64,000 nucleotides of DNA from the NCBI GenBank assembly GCA_963662175.1, contig OY759214.1, positions 2,976,001-3,040,000 on the forward strand, written 5' to 3'. A model generated the notes under the pieces. It was given only the letters and a program-made list of their open reading frames with translations. It ran no database searches and was not told the origin of the DNA. Below are positions 1 through 9,686 of the stretch, one piece after another. The translations under genes were made by a program, and so were the position numbers. Within the stretch, counting starts at the first letter, position 1, and every line of letters begins with the position of its first letter. This DNA comes from Aradus depressus. Lineage: Eukaryota; Arthropoda; Insecta; Hemiptera; Aradidae.

Positions 1-135
1 CTTCGGGCAATGTCCGCGCGTGGCGCCTGCGGTGGACTGGGCATGTGGCAGGAGGCGGATCGCAGACAGCCATAAGACGTTTAGGTCCAAGGGGCTAGAT
101 CACGAGGTAAACCACAGCTGAGATGGACTGACCTG
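1..135 (+). pseudogene. RTE-type LINE, 3' coding end (decayed)
   Basis: The translated sequence contains LRWTGHV near base 27 and, one frame over, LRWTDLVEEDAVETGER near bases 121-180. These are the two signature blocks that close the ORF of RTE-clade retrotransposons (arginine-rich RWxGHV block, then RWxDxVEED). The frame changes between about bases 95 and 106 and a TAG follows, so the copy is dead. The element enters from outside the window, so its length is unknown. The same motif pair occurs in the larger RTE copy in the last intron of the host gene. Confidence 0.7.
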
Positions 136-440
136 GTGGAGGAGGATGCCGTGGAAACTGGCGAGCGGTAGCGTACGACAGATCGAGGTGGAGGAGGATG
201 CCGTGGAAACTGGCGAGCGGTAGCGCACGACAGATCGAGGTGGAGGAGGATGCCGTGGAAACTGGCGAGCGGTAGCGCACGACAGATCGAGGTGGAGGAG
301 GATGCCGTGGAAACTGGCGATCGGTAGCGCACGACAGATCGAGGTGGAGGAGGATGCCGTGGAAACTGGCGATCGGTAGCGCACGACAGATCGAGGTGGA
401 GGAGGATGCCGTGGAAACTGGCGATCGGTAGCGCACGACA
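133..440. repeat. 52-bp minisatellite, about 6 copies
   Basis: The block GGAGGATGCC starts at 141, 193, 245, 297, 349 and 401, an exact 52-base period. Copies differ by a few substitutions (GAGCGG versus GATCGG). The unit is the end of the adjoining RTE ORF, so the array is a tandem expansion of a LINE 3' end. Long open frames across it in several registers are by-products of the repeat. Confidence 0.95.
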
Positions 441-946
441 TTGTGTACTATTGAAAAGTAGCGAATAAAGAGTTACTGACCGTAGTTAGTGGATTATTTA
501 TTAATTGACAAGTAGACTGAGAAGATGGAAGTGTGCAACCCTCTCGATACTGGAATGTGTGTCGCCCCAGGAAGAAGGGGAGGTGAGATGTGTTGCTGAG
601 GCAGGACATAGCAAGTCCTGTAGATATCAGGGATTCTAGCAAAGCTCTCCTGTCTCCACTCCCCTGTTCCTGTCTGTCTGTACATGCAAAGAGGGAATAT
701 CCTGTTTGGTATACGAGTATGGCCTCTTACCTCACATGGCTACCTCTCCAACTACCTCACAAAATCACATTTTCCTCTCACTTTTTTTTTTTTTTTGGCA
801 GGTACCTATATTACATATTCTCCCAGTTTTTTTTTGGTTTTACAATCTATCAAATCATAGACGTTTCGTTCGGGAATGACTCCCATCATCTGTATCTAAA
901 ACTTTTATCAATCAATCATATGATGTTTGTCATTGAAACAATTTAA
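441..946. other. intergenic, no gene seen
   Basis: Unique-looking AT-rich sequence with T-runs near 781-797. A 118-codon open frame at 590-946 has no recognisable motif and low-complexity T-rich codons; I do not call it a gene. Confidence 0.5.
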
Positions 947-1395
947 AAAAAGTCGTCGGTGAATGACTTATTTCCCAGCAAAAAGTAATCAATTAAGTTT
1001 TCGCTCTCCCTCCAAAGCCAGCAGACCTTTTGTGGAAAAAGTCAATATTTGTTTGGGTTTTGAATCCTCACACTAAATTTTGTGTCGATACATTCATTAC
1101 ATCGGCAGTTATTGGGATTTTTGAGTTGAGCCCTCCCTCCGATTCCCCTTCCCTTTGACCGATTTGGCTGAAAATGAATAGGTGTCGTCCTTAGTGGGTT
1201 CGGCATACACATATACAATTTCGTGTCGATACATTTATTCTATCGGAAGTTATCGTGCTCACTGACCCACACAGACATTTTTTTTTTTTTATTTTTGTAA
1301 TCAGGAGATCGGAAAATAAGAAATTTCGTCGGACACTGCGTATCGAATTTTTGACCGATTGCATAACTTCCTTTATACTTCGTATTCAAAACTTT
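947..1395. repeat. repeat B copy
   Basis: Starts with the family's terminal block (GTCGTCGGTGAAT) and a degenerate CCCAG, then the 'ttttcgctctccctcc' block, the internal 'cgatacattcattacatcggcagttattgggattt' type modules, and ends in the 'gaccgattgcataacttcc' block. Confidence 0.75.
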
Positions 1396-2807
1396 TTTTT
1401 ATAATTTTTTACTATTTCATCAAGTATTTTCTTACTTTTTATCCCAGCATACACCGACATTACGTACAGGATAACGTACGATGACCTGTTAACTTCTTCA
1501 GTCGTGGGAAATGTTTAAGGGCTTTGTTTACGTTATCCAACTTAAGAAACCCTAAACTATTTCGTATACATATAGTATTTGGCAATCAGTGTTTACTGAG
1601 TCTGAATCGTAAAATAGAAATAACAAAGTTACAATATTGATCCTTGAGGCACTCCTGACTTGATGGAATTGACGTACCCCGTCTAGTTGGGATTTATAGA
1701 TGAGCTAGGTCTGTATCTGTCAACCCCCCCCCCCCCCCCTCCCCCTCCCCCCCCCCCCTGTTATATGACAGTCTGTTACTCCTCACCTCCTTCACTACTT
1801 TCCATCTAATGTTTATTAAAGATCTCGAAACATATGGATCCATCGCCTCCTACCAGAGGACTCTGGTGGACTTGAGCTCGACTCTCCTATGGATTCCTTA
1901 TTTTGCATATCCAGATTTAGTTAACTAGGAGAGATCTCATTTATCCGAAGATCGGCGAACTCGAACTTTTTTTCCCCCTCTAAACTAAAGGCTTCGGCCG
2001 GGTTGCGAACCCTTAATGTTGTGCACCCTCTGTCTACCTATGGAACCATTCATGAGCTCTGTAGATGCGGCGGCCTGACGGATGAGGCCCTTATCTGCCC
2101 TAACATAGCCCTTGAAGACCTCCCTAGCTCTCGCTCCGATAAGGACCATTCTAATGTTCCCCTCAACTTCGTCCCTTATGTTGAACCTACGTCCCTCCTA
2201 AGATTGACAGAACGTCCCGCTACTGGCCCTCCTTTGTATCGATCTATTTACATTTGAGTTGTGTTGTTTTTAACAGGTACGGTACCGTTCAGTGTGTGCT
2301 CTAGGTAGATAACTGTCTGACGGATGAGGCCCTTATCAGCCCTATTATATTCCCCTTGTAGGTCTCCCTTCCGGAACTACTAGATGTCCCCGCTCCGATA
2401 AGGACACCATTCTACTGTTCCCGTCCCCTCTGATGGAGGAAAGGTTGACAAAGCCATATCCATCTTCTGTCCATTGGCTGACTGGATGTGCAGATGTATT
2501 GTGGACGTCCCGCTGTCTGGTAATGCCCCCATGGTCAGCCCTATTGTCCAATCATCAAAATGTCTCCATTTGTCATAGTCCATGAACAGATCTCAACTAG
2601 ATCTAAACGAAATTATCTTGAAAATCGCTGGTTCTGGTTCCAGTTCTAGCTGCTATTCACATGGACACTTTGACATAGCCTGTTTCAGGATGTGTAGCAA
2701 CAGAATCTTCCTTAGAAGATGACAGATATAACAGAAGAAAAGATGAAATCACAGTTTGAGTCTCAAATAACAAGATATAATAGTGCTTAAACTTAAATCC
2801 AACTTTT
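1396..2807. other. intergenic with poly-C tract, SINE remnant and a duplicated module
   Basis: A C-rich run lies at about 1724-1759. A decayed minus-strand SINE piece lies at about 1855-1990. Bases 2075-2095 and 2317-2337 carry the same 21-base block (beginning CTGACGGATGAGGCCC), followed in both places by similar CTCCCT and CGCTCCGATAAGGAC blocks, so a module of about 100 bases is imperfectly duplicated about 242 bases apart. Open frames here are short and motif-free. Confidence 0.55.
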
Positions 2808-3635
2808 ACTTCCCCAGCTTTACGAAGTATAAGGGAAGTTATGCAATCGTTATGAAATTCGATGTCGAGTTTTCACAGGAATTTTATGTTTCCCAATCCC
2901 GAAAGTGTGTCTGTGAACACAATAACTCCTGATGTAATGAATTACACACGAAATAGTATTTCTAAATAGAACTACATAAGGACTACCTGTTGATTTTCAG
3001 CCAAATTGGCCAAATGAAGGGGGCTTAACACAAAAACTCTAATAACTGCCGGTGTAATGAATAAATCTACACGAAATTTAGTATGAGGTTTCAGAAGCCC
3101 CTATATAAGTCAACTATTGATTAATTCGGACTGGGGAGGTACATTGATAGTGATTCAGCGACCACTTTTTTTTCCAGGTATGCCACATATGTGAACCCAA
3201 AACTCTCTAACGACGACATCTATTGTTTTTCAGCTAAATCGATCAAACGGAAGGGGTGAGGCTTACACAAAAACTCTAATTACTGCCGTTGTAATGAATG
3301 TATCGATACATAATTTCATATGTGAATTCAAAATACCAAAAAGACGACATTGGGAGGATCGAAGGGGGCTCAACTCACGTCAAAACTCAATGAGGACGTA
3401 ACCTGTGAAATTTCAGAGATATCGGCTAACGGGAAGGGGGCTCAATTCAAAAACCCTAATAACTGCCCATGTAATGAATTTATCGACACAACATTTAGTA
3501 TGAGGATTTAGGAGATTAGGTCAACTGCTTTATAATAGCGCAAATTGTCGACTGGTTTTGGCGAGAGACCGAAAACGTAATTGATTAATTCGTTGTGGGG
3601 AAGTACATTAACCTACGACATTTTTTTCACATATG
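2808..3635. repeat. repeat B, one or two overlapping copies
   Basis: Begins ACTTCCCCAG and carries 'gaagttatgcaatcg', 'gtctgtgaacacaataactcc', and three successive 'aactctaataactgcc..tgtaatgaat' modules; ends near 'ggggaagtacatt'. Longer than other copies because the internal module is repeated. Confidence 0.75.
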
Positions 3636-4114
3636 CCTGTCCAATGCATTTATAAATTGAAAGTATTCTTTTGACAAATTAAGGCCAGTTCCACCAACTT
3701 TGATTAAAACGATGATGAACCAATCATGAAAGGAATCAACAGAGAATTTAATCGGGGTTAATTGAAAAGTGCTCCTCCACCAGATTTAGGTCTACGATTA
3801 GTTAGACTGGATGTATGTTTGTAACGGCTATGATTGATCTATAGACACGTCACAGTTCCCGTAAATAACGGCAGACTGAAAATGTGCAATACGATGGAAG
3901 AACTTTAAGAAGTAAAGTTAGTTGATAGTTATTTATGAGAAATATGTTTATGTTGCGTGTATATAAGTTGATAATAACAACAAAATGAGACTCATTACTA
4001 CATAATGGTTTGATTATGTCTCATTCTTCTAAATATATATAAGGCACATACCTTCTTGTAACATGCTCCAGTTTCGTGCAGTATTTCGAGGAGCAGGCTG
4101 CCAACCTTCTCTTT
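3636..4114. other. intergenic, no gene seen
   Basis: AT-rich, no open frame of note and no repeat family recognised by eye. Confidence 0.4.
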
Positions 4115-5500
4115 TTACTTCCCAGCTATACCAAGTTGTGATATAAAAATTACACACATTGTAATTATTAAAATATTCTAGAATTAATTATTACTTTTTT
4201 AAAGAAAAGAATCGCAGAAGTGTTGATTTTTCTTATGAAAACAGCTAAAATTTAGAAGTTTTCATTAAAACAGTTGTTAGGACATTAATAAATAAATTAT
4301 TGAATATAAATATACAAAGACTGGACAATTTGTTTGAAAATTAATGGAGAACAACCAATGATAGAAACAAATGCCGGCGATCAGCTGTTTTTATATAGAG
4401 AGTACAGTCAAGTGAGAGTTGTGTTAGGGTTAACACAGTTCAAGTTGAAGTACGGAGATGAGCCAAGTAAAGACACTTCTTGTAGAGTTACTGAAAACCA
4501 AGTTACATCACAATGATGAGTGTATATACAATTAATACTTGATATTTTGTTTTTTATGAAGTAGATATGTAAGAATATAATAAGGAATGGAACGATAAAG
4601 AAGATTGAAGTGAAGGTCCATTAAAGAGTGAGCTACTAAAGAAGGTACTGTCTTTTCTTATTAAACTATATACATCCATTAGAGAGTGGCCACAGAAAAA
4701 GGACTCATATAGTTTTAGGAATTTGTTAGTAGTATAATTTTTGTTAATAATTGATTTTTTCATTTTTCAAATTCATTTTTTTTATTTTTATAATTTAAGG
4801 TTAACTTTAAATAACCCCAATTTTCGTTCTCGATTCTGTACTATTCATTTTCCTTGTCAACCAAATAAGAAAATATCTTTGGATTAGATTGAACATTTTT
4901 GCAAATTTAAAAAAATTTGATGGCATCTCAGTATTATACTTTTGAAGAAATCCAAACAAAGTAATTAATTGATTTTGTTTTTATATATGTACACTTTCAT
5001 AAAAATTGCACGTCATAAACGTATAACAGGAAATGTGATAATTTTATTATTTTCTAAAAAATTATTATCATTTTTTTTTATTATCCCAAAGTTAGGGGAA
5101 GTTATGTGATGAGTCAAAAATTCGATGCGAAGTTTTCAACGTAATTTCATGTTTTCCGACCTCCAGATTTTAAATATAAAACAAAAACAATTCTGTCTGT
5201 GTGTCTGTGACCACGGTAACTACCGACAGAATGAATGTATCGACACGTTATTTCATATGTAACTTCAAAGCCCCGTAAAGACAACAACTATTGATTTTCA
5301 GTCAAATCGGCTGAAGGGAAGGGGGAGGGGGGGGATTAGGGGTGAGGTTTACATAACGTCACAAATAACTGCAGATGTAATGATTGGATCCACATGAAAT
5401 TTTATTATTAAATTGAAAACCCCATAAGGATGGCACCTATTAATTTTCCACGCTATCGGTAGAATGAATTATCTTATGTAGCTTTTTCAACAAACATAGA
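4115..5500. repeat. repeat B split by an LTR insertion
   Basis: The left piece ends in ACTTCCCAGCTATACCAAGT at 4136 and the right piece resumes at 5089 with AAGTTAGGGGAAGTTATGTG, followed by the standard repeat B body (cgacacgttatttcat, gattttcagtcaaatcggc). Excising 4137-5088 plus one AAGT restores a normal repeat B order, which proves the nesting. Confidence 0.85.
4137..5088 (+). mobile_element. solo LTR, family related to the element at 23810-28920
   Basis: About 952 bp beginning TGTGAT and ending ATCCCA (one mismatch from its inverse ATCACA), flanked by a 4-bp direct repeat AAGT at 4133-4136 and 5089-5092. The interior shares several blocks with the intact LTRs near 24.2-24.5 kb ('tattcat-tttcc', 'ctttggattag', 'gtacactttc..aaaaattgcacgtc', 'aggaaatgtg'). 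It is diverged, so it is an older relative reduced to a solo LTR by recombination. A 60-codon frame inside (4334-4516) is not supported as a gene. Confidence 0.8.
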
Positions 5501-6399
5501 AAAACTTTCTAATGCATAAAGATTACAACCTTTATGGCAATGAATGAAAAAAGAAGTTTATATATATCATGTGTATATAACTGTAACACATAAGTAATAT
5601 AGCAACTTACTAAAAATATACCAATAATATAAAAATAATAAATACGGATATGCTCTTATATAGAAAAATAGAAATAGTGCAAGCAACTAGGAAATAAAAA
5701 CAATTGAAAATATGACTTTTGATATGGGAAAATAGTTAAATTGTAGTAGCCATGACACAAAAATAAAATTGAACATAAAAAATATTTAATTTCTTAATTT
5801 TCAAGCCTATAGTAAAAAATAAAATAAAAAAATTGTTGATTTTTTTAACATTTTCATTATCAAAAAATGGACTATTGTTCTGCGGCGAATTTTGTTCCAT
5901 TAGTGAGATATTTATGGAGAAATGTTTGCCTGAGGATACACAAAGACGGACAATAGAACAAGAAGTGTATGAGGTCGTCCTTCTCATCTAAGGTACAGCC
6001 TGCAGACACTTTCAGGACGAAACTCATATCTAAACCCTCCAAGTAGTATCCTAAAATGTCTATTGCTATTGTGGAGACTAAGTTGAGCTAGCAGTCGGAG
6101 TGTTTCGATATGGCAGTTTATTGAAAGATAGTTTTCTTGTGACCCTAAGGCACTGACCAATCGATAGAGGAATTATATTTAGAATTTTTTTTCAACAAAC
6201 AGAGATTATAATTGTTTAAGGTAACCAAAATTCAAAAAAACAATCAAATTGGATATTATTTATCTAATAAATGGAGATTATCTAATGGGGCAACAATCAA
6301 ATTGGACTGTAATTATCTGTGAGCCAAGTAAACATGAGTCAAATGGCATTGTAATTATCTGATGTAACTATGTCAACAAAGAAGCAAATTACTTCCCCA
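5501..6399. other. intergenic, AT-rich
   Basis: No gene. Near 6225-6365 short direct repeats of the type 'caatcaaattgga..ttatctaat' occur about three times. An 83-codon minus-strand frame at 5736-5987 lacks motifs. Confidence 0.4.
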
Positions 6400-6630
6400 G
6401 CCGGTAGCTCAGTGGCATGCGTGCTTGCTTACTGAGTTCAAGATCGCGAGTTCGAAGCACGCCGTCTATCGGATGGGACGTTGAGCGATGGTCCCGAGCC
6501 TGTACCATGTCAAGGACTCATTAAAGACCCCTACCCTAGATAATAATTAAATAGACCAAATGAACGACGTGACGAAAGAGCGCTTTGGTAGTAGGCGATA
6601 TGCCCTCGTAGTTAAAGTCATAATAACTTT
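6400..6630 (+). mobile_element. tRNA-derived SINE (SINE-A)
   Basis: The head reads CCGGTAGCTCAGTGGCATGC, a good RNA polymerase III A box, and GCGAGTTCGAAGC 45 bases on is a B box. The SINE body follows: 'cggatgggacgtt.agcgatggtcccgagcctgta', 'aaagacccctaccctaga', 'gtgacgaaagagcgct.tggtagtaggcgatatg'. This copy best preserves the promoter head; it lacks the CTAAC tail. Confidence 0.85.
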
Positions 6631-6796
6631 ATAACTTCGGTTTCGGTTTGATCTACTGAACCAATATCAAATCTGAAGTGTGTTTAATAATAATAGTAAT
6701 AAATTTATTTCCGTTAAACCAATACATGGTAATAGGATACGTCAAAAGAATTTATATATTAAGATAACTTATAAATTAGATTTATAACTACTTGAG

Positions 6797-7015
6797 TCTA
6801 CTTCGGATGGGACGTTAAGCGATGGTCCCGAGCCTGTACGATGTCAGGTACTCGTTAAAGACCCCTACCCTAGATGAATAAAAATTTAGGGTAGGCAAAA
6901 TTTAGGACTCCCATAGTAGAGTCGGGCTCATGTTCACCAGAGTGACGAAAGAGCGCTCTGGTAGTAGGCGATATGACCTCGTAGTTAAAGCCCGGGCATG
7001 AGTCATAAAACCTAA
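6797..7015 (+). mobile_element. SINE-A, body and tail
   Basis: 5'-truncated: starts at 'acttcggatgggacgttaag' and runs through 'ggcatgagtcataaaacctaacctac'. The tail is two CTAAC-type units. Confidence 0.85.
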
Positions 7016-8040
7016 CCTACTTGAGTCTAACACACCTATGATTAGTAGTAATAACAAAACAAAACTATTAAAAAAAAGTAAAATGAAATTAATAAAAACT
7101 TAACTAATAAATACTTAAAAATATATGAGTATTTAAAAAAAATTAATACAAGATGCATTTGTAATAAGTAGACACATTTTCAATTTAATAAAAATTAAGA
7201 TAACTTTCTTTCAAAAAAACTCTTCGGAAGTGTCTTTATCCCAACTTTAAATTCAAGATGTTTTTTCTTCAGATTTCGCGAATATCTAATAGATAATATT
7301 TTCGCAACAAAATCACCGATCATGATGAATAGTTCAAAAAATAAAAACCGATTCCTTCAATCGTCTTTTAATACCGAAGCAATAGCAGTTTTCAGATTAA
7401 AAATAGATTGATTTTCACTAAGCAAAAAAGGAGGGGCAAAGTTAACCCCAAAAGTGGTGCCATCTCTTATCTGAGAAACACACTAACCTGCTTTCCCATT
7501 TCGCCTTACGTAAAAATCCCTATAACTGTGGAAGTAATGAATGTATCGACAAGACATCTAAATCGATATATTGAGGGAGGGAAAACGAAAACTTGATTAA
7601 AATTCGTGCTGTGGAGGTACATAACCTGTGATTCACCAACTTCCGCCCAATATCAGTCTTCAATATTGCATGGAAATCTTTCCTTAAAGTATTTTTTTTT
7701 TTTTTTTTACTGGTAAAATAAAAAAAAATACAGCCTGATAAGTTTTATCATGAGAAAATCTTCATAGCATTTTTTTTTTCATTAAACAAAAAAGTTTTAA
7801 AACCCCTGTGAGAGATGTATATTTTGTCCGGATGCAGAGAGGGGAGGGGTGGGGGGTGAGTGGTTGAACAGAATACTAAGGAGCTATTTCCGGTCAGGCC
7901 CTTTGTGTACTGAGCAGCCAGACCTCTTAGTAACCAACAACTACTAAACTAAACTAAACTACTAAATCGATTCTTATTATATTAGCTGCATGATTTAATA
8001 AACTTAACTGAATTTCTACGTCGTCAGCCCATCCGAGACT
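7016..8040. other. intergenic with one short repeat B piece
   Basis: AT-rich sequence. Bases about 7490-7640 carry repeat B blocks ('ctgtggaagtaatgaatgtatcgacaagacat', 'ctgtggaggtacataacctgtgattcacc'). A T-run lies at 7690-7709 and an AACTAAACT microsatellite near 7940-7965. No gene. Confidence 0.5.
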
Positions 8041-8220
8041 ATAACATGTTTTACTTTTGAAATTACCATCACGTTTTTAATAAAGTCTGTGAATCTCCGT
8101 CAATGTAATTCCACACTTATTTGTAAGAATCTAAGTTTCTGCTCTCCCTTGAACCCTCTTTCCTTTTCGTATGTGATAGTAAGATGTCTTCCCATTGTTT
8201 TATTTTTGATCAGAACCGGT

Positions 8221-8246
8221 TTTCAACGTAACAGCGTCATCATCAG
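8221..8246 (-). other. hammerhead-like core motif
   Basis: On the minus strand CTGATGA (8246-8240) is followed by one T, a short hairpin (GACG / CGTT around CTGTTA) and GAAA (8224-8221). This is the layout of a hammerhead ribozyme core, but with one extra base before stem II, and stems I and III are not convincing. Similar motifs are common at Penelope-like element ends. Confidence 0.3.
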
Positions 8247-8523
8247 TGGTACATCCCACCCACATAGCGTAGCGGTTAAAGGACAACTGGCCTCTCTTTC
8301 CTTTTGCCCAATTTGGCTGAAAATCAATAGTTGTCTTACTTCTAAATCCTTGAAACGTGGAAATCCGTTGAAACCTCGATCTCGGATGACACTTGTGATG
8401 AAAAGTGATGACACTTTTCTATTCATTGGAGTTATTAATGTTTTGGAGTTACGTTTCCTCCTCTTTGGTCGATTTGGCTGAACATCTATAAATGTCTTAC
8501 TCAGAGGTATCTGAATCAACATA

Positions 8524-9189
8524 TACAGGGTGTTCATTTTATCTTGACCCAGGTAAATAACTTGAAAAATAATGATTTTCTCAAAAAAAGCTTGAGACAA
8601 AAAATGTAGAGTAGAATTGACCGCATTATTTGCTGTAATCTAATTTTTAAACAAATGAAAATTTTCAACGTTTTTTTATGAATTAAAAAAAAAAAAAATG
8701 TTGACTGTCAAACTTTTTTTTTTTTTTTTTTTTTTTGCATATTTAGATTCTCTGGGAAGATTAAAGGTGAAGTTAAATGAGACATTTTTTTGTTAGACCA
8801 ATATTAAACCGAATAAATGAATTTTATTGTAGTAAATGTTCGAACTGATGTCCTGCAACTTCAATCTTCAATATATTTATCGAGGTTGTTCCGGAAAATT
8901 GCTCAAGGTTCTTCAGTATTGGTCTAACAAAAAAATGTCTCATTTAACCTCCCCTTAATTTTTCCCAAAGAATCTAAATATGCCAAAAAAAAAAAAAAAA
9001 TAGGTTGACAGTCAAAAAAATGGTTTTTTTAATTCATAAAAAACGTTGAAAATTTTCATTTGTTTAAAAATTAGATTACAGCAAATAATGCGGTCAATTC
9101 TACTCTACATTTTTTGTCTCAAGCTTTTTTTGAGAAAATCATTATTTTTCAAGTTATTTACCTGGGTCAAGATAAAATGAACACCCTGT
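8524..9189. mobile_element. fold-back transposon, about 666 bp
   Basis: Ends are TACAGGGTGTTCATTTTATC and its reverse complement. The two arms stay complementary for well over 200 bases (for example 'gaccgcattatttgctgtaatctaa' on the left and its inverse near 9070), and weaker complementarity continues inward to 'atgagacatttttttgttagaccaatat'. The central loop is about 100 bases near 8810-8920. No ORF, so non-autonomous. Flanks read TATA on both sides. Confidence 0.85.
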
Positions 9190-9395
9190 ATATTAATTTA
9201 TTATATCTGTGTGTCTGTTACACGATAACTCCCGATGTATGTTGTGAATAATATCGACACGAAATTGTATAAGTGTATTGAGAACCCCATGAGGAGGAGG
9301 AAATGAGTTTAGAGGTAGAGTGGATACAGAGTTGATTACAAATAATGTTCATTGGAGCTGTGGAAGTACATTACCGCTGATTCACCCACGAACAT

Positions 9396-9686
9396 GTTTT
9401 TCATGTTGTGCATGTTGTTGACATATGATTGCATAGAGTAAACATGATAAAGATAAACATCAGGAATTTGAACTGACTGATTAGAATTGTGGGTTTTGGA
9501 CTGAATTTTGACCCTCCAAGGTTGAGTTACAAATCATGAAAACTAACTTATCAGGAGACCCCAGAAGCAAATTTAATTTCTTCAATAAATCTGCTCTTCA
9601 AGAACACATCCTCATTCGTAAAAAGGAACGTCTTTGGATATGCTTGTGTCCAAATAAACATTAAATAACAAAAAAAAAATGGTTTA
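9396..9686. other. intergenic, no gene seen
   Basis: No repeat or gene recognised before the target duplication of the next element. Confidence 0.4.

Larger units (their letters stand above)
8040..9395. repeat. repeat B material interrupted by the fold-back at 8524-9189
   Basis: Left part has 'gatttggctgaaaatcaatagttgtct' blocks twice; the right part (9190-9395) has 'tgtgtctgttacacgataactcccgatgt', 'atcgacacgaaatt' and ends 'ggaagtacattaccgctgattcaccc'. Decayed relative to other copies. Confidence 0.6.

Noticed and set aside
81..441. Three overlapping minus-strand frames of 83-113 codons
   Set aside because: Open only because the 52-bp array lacks stops in several registers; the same peptide appears in shifted frames.
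6400..6470. tRNA gene
   Set aside because: A and B boxes are present, but the acceptor stem and anticodon arm cannot be drawn and the sequence continues as a repeated SINE.
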